Assembly: GCA_013433145.1 (NCBI GenBank) | Contig: CM024181.1 | Span: 5,084,001-5,148,000, forward strand | DNA length: 64,000 nt | DNA from: Ascaris suum | Taxonomy: Eukaryota > Nematoda > Chromadorea > Rhabditida > Ascarididae | Reading direction: 5' to 3' | Part shown: positions 38,779-64,000 of the stretch, piece by piece | Numbering within the stretch: the stretch's first letter is position 1 | How the letters are laid out: each line of letters begins with the position of its first letter | The notes under the pieces: model-generated | Told to the model about the DNA's origin: nothing | The model's database searches: none | Seen by the model: the letters and a program-made list of their open reading frames with translations, nothing else | Program-made: the position numbers and the translations under genes

Positions 38779-40561
38779 TGTTTTTCTTTTCGAATCTTCG
38801 ATTATCCAACAATCTTCTCGCTTGAACGTCGGCCGTATACGCTCGTAATCACCAGTGGTCACTTAAGCTTATTGGTTGGCTGAAAATGAATTGTAATCCT
38901 GAGGAAATAAAATAGTTTAGTGTTTAAGAACGTCGTTTATCCTGAGGAAACCGCTATAAATAGTTTCAGTCGCCGTATTCGTAAAAAATAATCGGAAATA
39001 GGAAATGAAATCTCGCATAAATAAGCTTAGAAATAGAAATTTTCGTGGAAAATGCTGTAGAATACAGCTTAAATGGTGAATAAGTGAGCCATATTGAGGT
39101 GATGTGAGGAATCGTTTCAACTGCCGAATCGACGAGGAAGATGTGTTCCTCCATTCACGATTAAAATGAAATACTGAAATAAAAAGATATTTAACGTTAT
39201 TTCCGGTTCTTTTCGCAACGAGTCTGAAATCTCTATCCTCCCGATATTGTTTATGCATCCACTCCTTCAAATTTCAATTGCGGTTGAATCGATTCTTTCT
39301 ACACATAACTGTTGCTGTTAAGTATTCATTGCTTATGAGCCTAGACTGTTGATTTGCGAAAGTTTTGCTCTTTTTGCTGTTCATAAACTTTTTACATTCT
39401 TCTCCATAACAGAACGCTGAAATTAATTGATAAATAACCGAATCACTAATTAAACAAATATATGCATAAATAAGAATTTATAGGTAACATATTCAACATA
39501 ACATTACATGGCTGAATGCAAATCTCACAAGCCATTTCATACTCGCATAACCTAGCCTCAGTTCATCCTAATCCTTTTCGCATAACATTTCATTTAATTT
39601 AAAAACTTCACTGCATCATGTCAACGTAAAAGCCTTAGGAAAGATGATAAATGATAAACGAATTTTAGATATTAGAACTAGATGAATTTTCGTTAGTAAA
39701 GCGGTAATCATTTAAGCTAATATTTTTCTAATTTAACAAATGCTATATAATAGGGGACACATCATCAATTCGTCCCTTAGTGTAGTTCAATTTCGATGTG
39801 AAATGCATCGATTCGAATAAAATTCACAAAATTGGTAGGCAAATAATATTTCTACCATAAAATCTCATAATTTTGTAGATTATTTTGTCCTTTAGAAATT
39901 TTTCAGTTGGAATTTTATTAGGAATGAAAGCAATCTGCAAAATAATTTCAATAAATTGGCTTTCTTTAAAATACAAATTCCAAAAACAATTTGCTCACAA
40001 GCAAAAATCTGATATCAGAATATTTGAGCATAGAGTCGACGTTAGAATGCCTCATTCAACTCCTTCAGGACTAACTAAACTCATTAGAACAAAGTGCTCT
40101 CTCTATCAGTTCACTTCTACTTCGGTTAATTATTACATCGCCAGAAAGGTCGTTGTTCTTTAGTTTACCGCATCAAGAAACATTTACAACGACAGATATG
40201 TTAGATTCAACATATGATTGTAAAGTTAAAGTTCACTGAGAGCTGCATTCTGCAGCAAACGTTTGCTGAGAGCCATTTTTTTGGATGTGTGGATGTGACA
40301 TTTGCTGAGGGCATAAATGTTGCAAATTGCACTTTCCAAAGCAGACTATTCGCAGTTGGCATTAAAGCAACTGAACGACGGCCGGCCTTTAATTGAGAAC
40401 ACTCTTCCCTTGAGGGTTTGTCTAATTCGCTTTCCATCCATCATACGTAGAAAGTTAATGATGAGATCAGATCGACCTGCATTTCGGTGATGCAATTAAA
40501 CGAGGTCATATCTGTCATCTGAACATACATAACATATATTGCGTTACGCTTTCGAGATAAC

Positions 40562-40714
<153 letters not shown>

Positions 40715-42494
40715 TCGGGAGAACATAACATATATTCAGTTATGTGTTAATTCATTGTATTTCTATAACAAATAGGTCAAATGATTTTGAAAAATCTTCT
40801 TTTTAAGTAAATATCAATATGAGTAATAAATGACGACTAAATTTGCAATATAAAATTCTTCAATCAGTACGGTGTTTGCGTCTACGCATCTGTGCATCTA
40901 TGTGCATTTGTGTACGCCAAGTAGCAATCGTGTATTTAATTAACAATCATCCAATATTGCAATTAGACAAAAAATTTCAAACACAGATATGCAATAAATG
41001 CGGTCTGTCTCGTTTATCATCCACATAATTGCTCGCAGAATCAATCACTCTTTCCGGTTGAGCGTTTTGTGAGGATATGGAAAGATATAACGAGAAACAC
41101 ATCAAGAAGGACTCATAGAAAAGTCTGCTAAAGGAGTGCCTGGTATAAAATTCTCTTTTGAAGTTCGCCGACCCCACTAACAAATTCTTTATATTTTAAT
41201 GCGCAGAAGTCCCCTCCCCCTTCCTTCTTCCAAATATTTTAAGTAATCCGGCAACCCATAGAGCTACTAAAAAATAGAAACTATTATGCCAACAACTCGA
41301 TATGATAGGGAAATAGGCTTTCGAATGTTGTAACGATGGAGGTGACTAATAGCGAACCATTCGAAAAGGACTCATAATTAAATGAACGCAACGAACTTAC
41401 ACATAAGCAAATTTATTTGCTGCTTGTTATTCCTTAGACGATATGTTGTTAAACATGGATGAAACCTGGATGCACCACTAAACGAAATGTTGTTAAATAT
41501 AAAATTCGATGGGTAAGATATTTAAGGGCAACTGGACCGATTGAATACTATTTTATCATGGAAATAAACTGATACAGCAATGTAAACACAAACACTAGCA
41601 TCGGAAACTGTTATATTAGATTAGCGAATTCGTAAATTTTAAAGCAAATATCAGTTAAACGAAGCTAAGCAAAACAGTTTACAATGTTGCAAACTATAAC
41701 GACATTTTCCCTACTCGCATTTGAAAAACTGTATTTTTGAAATTTGTGAATCGGTTGTCAATATACATCAAAGATGCAAACTGCAAAGTACTTTTCTATT
41801 TGGTACTTAATTTGTGTTATGGGGCTAATGTATAGGTGGCAGGTTATGGGGCAAGAAACCGCATCTCTCTGCCACGTTACCTAGCAATTCTAAGTGTAAA
41901 ATTTTTGGAGAACGTATTCATGTTCTTTGATCGGCGACACGGTTCTTTCATTTAATTGTCATGCGTCTACTGTAAATTAATTTGACATGATTTTATCTCT
42001 CGATTGTATTTTTGATTGCTCATTTCAAGTTTTTTTCGATGCCACATGTCGTGCAGCCGGCTGGTCATACAAAAAGCTTTCGTGCTTACTCTATAACCAT
42101 AACCAATGATCATTTCAGTGATATTCAATGAATATTTCACATCACCCATAAGAAAAATAGATTTAGTGATATCTGTGTGATAACACTTTGCAACTAAAAT
42201 TTAAATTCATTTCTCATTCAATTCAAACTTATTTTTCTATTCCACAAATATTAGCTCAATATTGGTGATATGTTAGTGTTGTTGTTAATGAATAGGGAAT
42301 ATATGACTATGGGCATAATTTGTTCGATATTTTGACGCCATTTAACATCATAAAAAGTCATTTACTATCATTACTCGCTTGTCAGTATAACCTTATACTA
42401 CCGTGAACGATCCATTCATTTAGCGCAGAAAAGATTTCTACACAATTTTTCGGTATAATTTTAAATTTTTTGAAATGAAACCGCTACTATCCAT

Positions 42495-42570
42495 TTGAAT
42501 TTATATAATAACAAGTCGGCAAATATTAGAAAAAAAAGTCGACAAGCATACTAGAGGAGAAGACAAAAAG
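42495..42570 (-). repeat. Dispersed repeat, copy 2
   Basis: Reverse complement of the element at 23715-23785: TTTGCCGACTTGTTA, a T-rich run and CCTCTAGTA occur in the same order. This copy carries a few extra bases beside the CGACTTTTTT run. Confidence 0.6.
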
Positions 42571-42891
42571 GCGTTCTTTCCCCCCTCCTCCCCTCCCCCT
42601 CCCCCCTCACTCCGCCTCGCCTCGGCAATCATTTCCAGATGTTGCCAGTAAACAATAAAATGCTCGAAATATTGCCTTCATATTTCAAACAATACAACCG
42701 TCGCAAGTATCTCTCGAAAAAATGCGTTCTTATGTTTCGATTAATATAAAATGCATACAGTTCATTAACTTCTTGATGCCTAAGAGTTCCTTTAAAAGGG
42801 CGAAAAACCATATTAGAACTTGCAGAGAGATAATGCATATCCAAAATGACGTCATAATGTGCTACTGCATACAAATATGCAATTCATATGT

Positions 42892-43010
42892 AAGGCAGTA
42901 GCTAATAGAATTCTGATCATCGCCTAACGGATTGTGTCAAGGCACTAGCTAATAGAATTCTGATCATCGCCTAACGGAATTGTGGTCAAGGCAGTAGCTA
43001 AGAGAAGTGC
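42892..43010. repeat. 47-49 bp tandem repeat, about 2.4 copies
   Basis: Units start at 42892, 42939 and 42988, each AAGGCA(G/C)TAGCTAAT or close. Units 1 and 2 share GAATTCTGATCATCGCCTAACGG almost exactly. The third is partial and diverged. It lies about 90 bases upstream of a small gene. Confidence 0.85.
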
Positions 43011-43096
43011 TGATGTGTGATTGATATAAAGGTTCAAAGAACACCTCGAATAATTAACACATATTCCATAATTAAACGCGTTTCGCCTTTTTACGG

Positions 43097-43617
43097 ATGC
43101 AACTTTATCCTGATATTGGCGAAACGAACTGGAGTGCCATTCAATCGGTCGAAAGAAGCGATTTGACAACTTCAGAGCGTATGGAAAACTTACAAAAAAT
43201 AGTCTGTGATCTGTGGGAGAGGAAAATAGAGCACGAGACTGTTTATGTGGAATGCAACGGTTTTGCCTCCGCACCAAAATTTCCTCGTTGTTTTTTTCAT
43301 AGCCATTTCAAATAAATATCAAACACAACAATTCTTTAATACACTCATGTTAACCTTTCTATTTTTATCTCGTGCGAACTTTTTGATGCTAAATTATACG
43401 AATGAAACATATGCTCCAAATTTCTGGAAACTCCAAATTTCTCTCCATGAATATAGAAGTGATAGGTGATCGAGAAACCATAAACGTAAATAGGCAAATA
43501 TCGGTACAATTACTGACTGATAACGAACATTACCTTTATATAAGAAGAGATAATTTTAAAAAAACACTGATGTCATTTCTCAAACAACTCGAAAAATGCA
43601 GAGAAAAGCTGAATTAA
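43097..43617 (+). CDS. Small protein, 107 residues, two exons, unknown
   Basis: Exon 1 (43097-43259) ends in phase 1 at AACG/GTTTTG. Exon 2 (43457-43617) follows ATGAATATAG, supplies the two missing bases and stops at TAA, giving 107 residues. The product is charged, with a Glu/Arg-rich first half and a C-terminal Lys-rich amphipathic helix (KKTLMSFLKQLEKCREKL) that could form a coiled coil. There is no signal peptide or membrane segment. The 197-nt intron and exact phase match support the model. No acceptor is seen directly before the ATG, so the 5' end may be elsewhere. I recognise no family. Confidence 0.5.
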
Positions 43618-45140
43618 CGCGGTGAACTATTTGGAATGAAACCTTTCAAAGAAACTCTTTTTTATTAAAAACTTTCAATTTTCAGCTATAAGAATTTTGT
43701 TAAGCAAATTTCGAGTAGTTTCCAAAGTCACAGTCAGCGGTTACCTTTGTTCCATGTAACATATTTGTGGTGATTTGTATCCAGATTCAAAGTTACAGTC
43801 AGAAGTTCATGAAGTTTTTATATGTCTAGCATGTGTGCAAGTAATAAAGGTGTTATGAGAACCCCTATTATCCAAAAAATTATACATTGTAATGGTGCAT
43901 TCCACTAGTATTGGCAAAAAAACTTGGGTCCTCAAGAGCTTCCATTTTGCACTCACAATTAACTCCATTCCTCAGCAATTTCGGAACATAAGCACTCATA
44001 ATCCAAACATCGTATCAAATAACGCGTCATTTCGCATGCGACACACCAAAATTCGCATATGTCGATGCGAATTAGCTCATTTAGTAAAGTCAGTCACAAA
44101 ATATGGGCCACTATGCATTATTTAACCGAGAAACTCACACAAAAACCTTCCTGTGATGATCATTCAGGCGTAGAAGAGGCTAAACCTACCGAATGTATTC
44201 ATAGGCTTGCATCTTTCAGCACGCTTCAATTGATAAATGAATGAAAGAGAGCGAAAGGGGGCAGAAAGCGAGAGAAGGAAAGCGAAAATTCAACAGAATT
44301 GAGAAGAGACAAAGCCGGCAGACTAGTTGAAAATTGCAGCTTATAAAAGTTTGCAATCAATCATCAGCAGTCGTATCGCATTGCAATTTGCTGCTTTTTT
44401 TTCTCGGACAAAAAATATCCCATCCAACTGCTGATATGAAAAGCGATTTGATAACATTAACAGTGAGTTGAGATTAACGTCCTAAAAATTCAACACAATA
44501 GCGCGAATTAATATACGATTCAATGAATCTAAATGAGATATGAACTACGAAAGCGAATTGCATCATGCTCGAGCATTATCGGCCTCTTTTGCTCAGACGA
44601 TGTCACACTCATCGGCTGGTCGCACTTAGTGAGATCTGTCACTATGTATATAGAAGAGCATCGAGGCAGGGTGGCACATATGGTCGGGTCGGCAATCGGC
44701 TGACTGCTCGGCAATTCTTGTGCTCACATGTCGTTCACATCACTTGCAAAATCGATTGCGCAACGCCCACCGGCTGGCAATAAAGCGAATGGGCCGACGA
44801 CTACCGAGCGAGAAACTTTCTTGTAGAGATAAATTTACGGGGAAGTGCCTCTTCATTAGTATTCGAAGCAACTTGTAAGGCTTTACGTGTTATCTTCAAG
44901 GCTTTTTCAATATTTCTTTAAAATGGATTAAGCGGTGCATGTCGATGAACTTTGCGGTGAAATTTTTTCGAGACAAAGCGATCGCCATTCTACGATGAAA
45001 AATCGCAGTTTGCGCAGCTGAAGCATTTGCAGTAATACTTCGCATTTGGAGGATTAAGTACAAATGCAGAATATCGCTAAAATCTATGCGATCATTTCGA
45101 AAACTAAATGACAATTTTCATTAAAATTAGCATATTCCAG
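43618..45140. other. Spacer between two small genes
   Basis: Includes a purine-rich patch at about 44243-44310 and a moderately GC-rich segment at 44.55-44.82 kb. No supported coding region. Confidence 0.35.
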
Positions 45141-45432
45141 ATGGAACTAGATCAGAAATATTTTACTAAGTTCATTCATTTATTAGGTATATTTAGAGGA
45201 ATTTACTTTCTAGAGCCGTTACATTTGTTTCTTCAGAACACCAGCGATTCTATAAGATCTAGGCTCCTTTTTTTTCAGTTTATATTGGAAAATTATGAGG
45301 CTGTTGGAGAAGATTTTTGAGTTGGAATTAATGCGATCTGAATATTGTCAAATTTTATCGAGAAACTTATGTTCAATTCCTGTCGATGATGTGAGCAAAT
45401 TTTTTGCAAGCATTTTAAAAGAAATTCTCTAA
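45141..45432 (+). CDS. Small Leu-rich helical protein, 76 residues, two exons
   Basis: The ATG at 45141 directly abuts a CATATTCCAG acceptor, as in trans-spliced nematode genes. Exon 1 (45141-45217) ends in phase 2 at GAGCC/GTTACA. A 61-nt intron with a TTTTTTTTCAG end leads to exon 2 (45279-45432), which supplies one base and ends at TAA. The 76 residues are mostly Leu, Ile, Phe, Lys and Glu and should be strongly helical. Reading straight through exon 1 gives a competing 70-codon ORF ending at 45320. I prefer the spliced form because the acceptor is strong and exon 2 continues for 51 codons. Function unknown; it could also be an exon pair of a longer gene. Confidence 0.45.
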
Positions 45433-47668
<2,236 letters not shown>

Positions 47669-47690
47669 CGTTTAATTACTCAAGTTTGAG
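47669..47690 (+). other. SL1-like spliced-leader sequence in genomic context
   Basis: This 22-base stretch matches the conserved nematode SL1 leader, as I know it, at 20 positions, differing at position 1 (C for G) and position 12 (T for C). It ends ...CAAGTTTGAG. It is not followed by the GTAA donor or Sm-site expected of an SL RNA gene. Three bases later an ATG opens a short ORF. A TATATAAATA lies just upstream at about 47657-47666. It may be the 5' end of a retroposed trans-spliced mRNA, or a coincidence. Confidence 0.45.
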
Positions 47691-47693
47691 TGT

Positions 47694-47837
47694 ATGGATA
47701 GAGGATTCGGAAGAAGTGGCGAGATCGTTAAATCGACAGAGGCGTGCTATAAACTGAGGAAACGACAATCAGTTGGTCCGACCAGTGGTGTCCGATGTAA
47801 GAGTACGATAATCACTTTGTCCTGTCTGTGTTGTTAG
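47694..47837 (+). CDS. 47-codon ORF behind the SL1-like sequence
   Basis: Starts at the ATG three bases after the SL1-like stretch and ends at TAG. The predicted 47 residues are Arg/Lys/Ser/Thr-rich with five cysteines, two of them at the very C-terminus. The interval is less AT-rich than its surroundings. No obvious poly(A) tract or target-site duplication is visible downstream. If the SL1-like stretch is a retroposed leader, this would be the truncated or decayed coding part. Otherwise it may be chance. Confidence 0.25.
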   Translation: MDRGFGRSGEIVKSTEACYKLRKRQSVGPTSGVRCKSTIITLSCLCC

Positions 47838-50076
47838 AAGTGAGGGAACGACGGTGTATTTCAGGCTCACCATTGAAAAGATTTTTTTTCGAATATAATC
47901 CTTTTTTTGTTCGTGTCTTTCAAGAATGCAGTAGATTTCGCTAACGTCCATATTAAAGGTCGACACAAGTTACATCACTGTTTTCTCCGTTCTTCTCTTG
48001 TTTGAAGGGATTCAAATTTTTTTCAGTCGTTGTTGTCTCACTTCTTTACTCCTCTATTCACCATCTATTACAGTTTGCTTTCACTTTCTTCCTTCATACT
48101 TCAAAGCTTCTGCACTCTTCGAATTTTTTTTTCTTTCTCAAATCGAGTTTTTTTTCCTCATCTTGCCGTGCCTTTCCTCGAGCAATATTTAATGATGGAG
48201 CTGCCGCTCATATCATCGAATTGTCTACTCTCTTTTTCTTTAATGAAATATTTGCTTCTCGTTCACTTTCCCCGCGTTCGCCTTTACCCGTCTCAAATCT
48301 CAATTCATGGCCATTGAAAGGATTTTCTTTTTATTTATGTACATATATGAACAACATAAATGGACATTATTCAAACACAAAAAACACGAATATAAAATGC
48401 ATCATAGACAAGATCAACAAAGGTGAATGGGACAACCAAGTCTCCTAAATTGCCTCATCTATACGACGCTACAGCTTAAAATATTCCAAGTTACTACTCA
48501 TCACTAATACTGTGCACGCTGCACCGGCCGAAACCTCTTGCACCTCCGTTAAATTGTTTCGATGGAATGCAATGAGTCAACTACGACGAGTCCTAAAATG
48601 CTGCCCCTCACCTCGGAAGGTTGCCGACAACTGAACACAATAGCGAACGGATTTGAAGACGTAGAAGCAAAGAAGCAAAGAAAAAACACGCATCATTATA
48701 CTAATTTGAAATGAGTCGGAGCGTAGGCGTTTTCTACTGCAAAACTACAACGTATATGCCACCGAATGGCTCGGATAAAAAACATTAACTGCTCCATGCT
48801 AATAATCCCAAAAACTCAAGCTAATAGTCAGCATCTTAATTTTGAATGTAAACAATGGAAAATTTTCACGAGGTAAAGCAAATTTTCAAACAACCATATT
48901 TGAGTTATTTTCATTCTCTATTTGAACATCTGTCAATGGCAGCAGAACGGATCGTCGGATAATCAAGCACTGCATAAATATTTATTAGCGTTATTTGCAT
49001 TTATTGATGTCTTCGCATTTATATATTCACAAACGTTGTCTAGCAAATTTAATGACAATAATTTTGGGTTTAAACCAATATTTGCATATTTACTTAGTCA
49101 CATTTATCGTCATATTTAATCACTGCTATCATTAAATATGACGATAGACGTGATTGAGTAATGATTATTGAGTAATAAAAATTGGAGAGCTGCGTTACCA
49201 ATTTCACCGAGACTGGCAGTTTGTGGAGAGCATTAATTTGCATTGAGTATTTTCAGTTACTTCCACATTCGAGTGAGGTTTGAACGATTCGAAGAAAACG
49301 AGGGAGATGGGAGGTCAGGTGAGGTGGGGAAGTGGATGAAGGAAATTGCTTTAGAGGACATAGCTAGACACCATCAAGTCGAACCGAATATGAGCCCATC
49401 GTGCAATAAAGCCCTTCCAAGATGTTTTCTTTGATATCGACGAAATCGAATAGCAGCAGAGTATGCTCGTTACTTGCCTTGGAAATGAGCAGGACTTGTT
49501 GCAGGCGTATATTACTTCGTTGTTTTCGAGCAGTTACTGACGACTTTTCTATTTCACCATTTTTGTTGGAACTGATTTGACGAGCATATGAAGTGTAATT
49601 GCTAGGAGTTTTTCTGAGAGCTCATTGGCAGCTTCTGCTCCGACGAGAATGAGCCTCTTCAATGCGGGCGATTCAAAAAGATGGAAACTTTTGCAGTGGC
49701 AACTTGCTAAAGAAATCGTACAAAATGCTCACTTCCATTATTTGCAAATAAATGCAAAAGAAAGCACAAATTCATTGTTGAAGTCTAATATGGGATGTGA
49801 TGCGGTGCTGCTTTTATAGATTATTACTCGGATCATAATTAGAAGGGTAAAGAATGGGAATGGTTAATGGGATCCGACCAGATCATTTGCGTAAGGAGAA
49901 CAACCTGACTGGAATATAACCTCGCAGTCTATCATTTGTACGTTATGTTTTTTGGGCATTTAATTTCGTTTCTTTTTCGAACATAGCGTTATGCTATTCG
50001 CGCAAACTCCCACTTTCCGGTCCATTCAGGAACTTCTTCATGGTGGAGTTTCCGCGATATAATAGGGCAACGAGGG
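47838..50076. other. Intergenic stretch with pyrimidine-rich block
   Basis: From about 47990 to 48310 the plus strand is strongly T/C-rich, so long low-complexity ORFs appear in all three frames. A somewhat GC-richer segment lies at about 48500-48670. No gene is supported. Confidence 0.4.
49106..49145. repeat. Perfect 15-bp inverted repeat with 10-nt loop
   Basis: Arms 49106-49120 and 49131-49145 are exact reverse complements (ATCGTCATATTTAAT), separated by CACTGCTATC. Weaker pairing continues outward (GTCAC with GTGAT). It could form a hairpin in DNA or RNA. Confidence 0.9.
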
Positions 50077-50540
50077 CTAAATTTTTCTGGATGGATTAGA
50101 TGACGATCTCTGTGGGCAACATGTTGTATGCAGCATCGCAATAAAGCTGAGTAGATGGTTTGTACGCACATTGTAAATGCTATAAATCTTCATGAAAACA
50201 TCCGCTAGTTTCAATCCTGGGGTTTGAAAGCCGCGGCAGTGGAGTATTATGTCCGGCTGATCTCGATTCTCGAAAACTTGAGCGGCTACATACTGAACAT
50301 CCTCTACAGTATAGCCGCTCAAATCCAGTTGATCATGTCAGGTTTCATGTCATTATTTTTTCGTATGTGTACAGAAGTTCGACTTGACTGAGAACATTTC
50401 AAAGAGTAGGTACACATATAGCACAACATACCGACTGCGCATTCGTACTTTTCTTTGCACAATGGATGATATTGCGTGTTGAATTCAGATATAGCAAACA
50501 AGACAATCTTCGAGGGGTCTTGTTGAGGTTCAGATCGCAT
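50077..50540 (-). pseudogene. Possible coding fragments or pseudogene, minus strand
   Basis: Minus-strand 50540-50432 reads 36 codons from an ATG to a CAGTCG/GTATGT donor with protein-like composition. Downstream, about 50326-50165 (minus) reads a well-composed acidic segment of about 55 residues (TVEDVQYVAAQVFEN and onward). No clean AG acceptor links them and every frame between carries stops. I cannot name a family. It may be a decayed gene or two exons of a gene whose other parts I failed to find. Confidence 0.3.
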
Positions 50541-52680
50541 GTTGTTTTATTGCTTCTTGGTAATGTACATTCATCTTCACGTCTTTTCGGTTCTAAGGAG
50601 CGTTTCGTACGGAGATCGAAAACGAACTTACGGAAGTCCACCTGTTGCTTGGTGATGCCACCTGATTTTCTTCACTGATGTTTATCTTATGATTTCACCA
50701 TCAGAATTGGTATAAAACACCGCCATTATTATGGGTGTTGCGAAGCTATAAAACTTTATAGAATTGCACCTCAACATTACACTTTGTAAATTACTACGAT
50801 TTATGCAGAAGATATTGCACCTTCATTGCCCACCTTTAAAGCTTGTTTACCTTATCAAAACCGAAATCCACCACATTCCATCGCTACAGCATCGTCGATT
50901 CCTCAAGTTCTCTATTTTATGCATTGTATAATTTTCGAAAAATAGCCTTATGCAAATTTTATGCATAAATTTTCCCACTCAAATTTATGATAGAAACGAG
51001 ATTTCCATACAGGAGTTAGTTTATGCCACCACTGTATAAAAGGGATTAGGAAAGCACATCATTCTAGAGGTTAAGAAAACACATCATGCTATATATCAGG
51101 CAATGAGGTTTTTTCCCAGATTTGCATTGTTTGTATTTCACCTGCAACTCTTGAAGGAAACCTGCGAGAGTAGGCTAATTATCTCTGATTGCAGTGAAAG
51201 TAAGGGTAGATGCCACAAATACCCTGTTTTGCGCTCACATCTTGAAAAATTTGAACGAAATTCGAAATATGTTTGGTAAATTTGTACCGTTCGGCCATGC
51301 AACGATCAATAGTAGGATCCACAAGCTGAACGGTAAAAAAAATAGACGTTGTGCGAGGTGTGGATATACACTTTGCATAGCAGGTATTGTTTGATCGTTT
51401 TCGCCGTAACCAACATCACCCGATAAATAAGGGATTTGGTAGGCAAATTACTTTGCACGGTTGATGGAGTCTACCTCGAAATTCATGAAAAGGTTATTTC
51501 ACCTGCGCTACCTGACATCAAATTGGCATCTATTATGAAACAATGAGGCACACAAAGCGGATGAAATATTCCGCTGTTTGAAATTATTGTGCGATGTCGA
51601 AATTTGCGCGCTAAAATTTAAAATTCAAAAATTTTTTGCCCGTCATATTGCTGGCGTTGATGCTTAAAGAGTATCTTGTTTGTTTCGTAAAGAGTTCTTA
51701 AAGAATCGAGTTCGAGGGTGGTTGTTTCTATTCGTGGCAGAGAAAGGTATTAACCTTATTATTGCCAGTCGCCTTTTTGATTTTTATTGTGGTTTTAATT
51801 AATAGATGCATTGGTTATGTTTGTTGTACGTTCGCAGTAGTATGGAATGCGGGTCCTCAAGCATTCTTTTTCTTAGCGAAGAGGAAGTAGAAGCAAGGAC
51901 AACAGGCCATCAGATTCTGCTTTTTTAATCAACAAAAAAAGCTTCTGTAACCGAGGCAATGGGGGCAGATTGACGAACGAACTGGTGAAGACATTTGCTT
52001 GTCAAACTCTGGTTTTTTGTTCGCTTTTTTTCACAGTTTTGCAAAGCAAGCGCCAGTATTATGCGTTCTTGTTGGTGTACTTATGCAGTTGTTTGTTTGT
52101 TTGTGTGTCTGTCTGTCTGTCCGCTCGTTCCAGCCCATGCGCCAACAAGCCCGCCGCACTAATGTGTGGCAGGTCTAATCTGTAACATGTGGAGGTGTTC
52201 CAAATGCACTTTTGTTCAAGGTCACTTCTTTGTAAATTGAAAATAAGAGCTTGAAGGTGGCGCTGGATTTGCATGTGCTTCGGATTAATCGGATGTGAGC
52301 GGAAGGTGAGCTTTTTTTGGCGAATTTGTATGCGCGATGGACGCGCTTTATGGAATAACATGTTAGTAGGCGTTGTTCTATGATATTTGTTTGTCGGCCA
52401 GTTCCAAAAGCTTATATCATGCCATTCTCAGACGCCAAGTGCTTTTTAGGATCTGAGCTCCAGTGGACGGGAATTTTTCAGTAAATTCAAGAGGAAGTTG
52501 CAGCAGTGGAGCTTTACAGGAGCCGATAAGCCATGCACTCCTGCTAATTTGATGTAAATGAAAGATTTACTTGAGGACCGAACTTGTGTCATATGCACGT
52601 CAGGGAACTAACATACTTCGTCGCTTTTGACTACGATCTTATTAATTCGGAAGTAGGATGTTAGGAGGTTTTAGCAAACG
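50541..52680. other. Intergenic stretch before the CM1-like gene
   Basis: Contains an exon-like ORF at 51194-51394 after TGATTGCAG with a basic product ending in a CARCGYTLC-like stretch, but no partner exon. The promoter of the large plus-strand gene presumably lies toward the right end. Confidence 0.3.

Positions 52681-64000
<11,320 letters not shown>

Noticed and set aside
47669..47780. SL RNA gene
   Set aside because: No GTAA donor directly after the leader, and no Sm-site or stem-loops downstream.
48002..48448. 148-codon plus ORF rich in Phe, Leu and Ser
   Set aside because: Pyrimidine-rich low-complexity DNA opens all three frames here, with no splice context.

Overview
The window looks like nuclear DNA from a nematode. 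It is AT-rich with long non-coding stretches. Coding sequence is broken into short exons, and most exons are entered through a TTTTCAG or TTTNCAG 3' splice site. Several genes have such an acceptor just upstream of their first ATG with no visible upstream exon, as expected for spliced-leader trans-splicing. A 22-base stretch near 47.68 kb matches the nematode SL1 leader at 20 positions. An intron-containing tRNA-Leu, LINE (RTE-like) debris, four very long (AT)n arrays and scattered G/C homopolymers complete the picture. The species cannot be fixed from sequence alone. All exon joins below were made by hand from splice motifs and codon phase.

Layout. 0-1.2 kb: two coding exons of an unrecognised plus-strand gene. 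2.5-7.0 kb: plus-strand gene for a Lys/Arg/Glu-rich, probably disordered protein (six phase-compatible exons). 8.4-9.0 kb: two-exon gene for a 121-residue basic protein. 9.4-9.85 kb: candidate exons of another gene. 10.9-12.9 kb (minus) and 13.4-15.5 kb (plus): a head-to-head pair, a two-PDZ protein with a four-cysteine tail and a multi-pass membrane protein. 16.3-17.8 and 20.6-21.9 kb (minus): two paralogous secreted proteins built from 7 and 4 copies of a six-cysteine repeat, sharing a 126-nt last exon. 22-33 kb: mostly non-coding, with a 43-nt inverted repeat, an (AT)n array, a more GC-rich island at 27.3-27.9 kb, tRNA-Leu(CAA) and a 42-bp tandem repeat. 33.4-38.9 kb (minus): a complete five-exon cytochrome b561 gene. 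39-52 kb: mostly non-coding, with two small two-exon genes (107 and 76 residues), tandem and inverted repeats and the SL1-like sequence. 52.7 kb to the right edge: a large plus-strand coiled-coil gene with a centrosomin/CDK5RAP2 CM1-like motif, running off the window, with a decayed RTE-type reverse transcriptase in an intron and a possible antisense exon inside it.

The genes do not form one pathway. The clearest assignments are cytochrome b561 (transmembrane electron transfer), the PDZ scaffold, tRNA-Leu, and the CM1-like coiled-coil protein (likely centrosomal). The least described items are the cysteine-repeat family, the Cx2C-x13-Cx2C tail on the PDZ protein, and the SL1-like sequence joined to a short ORF.
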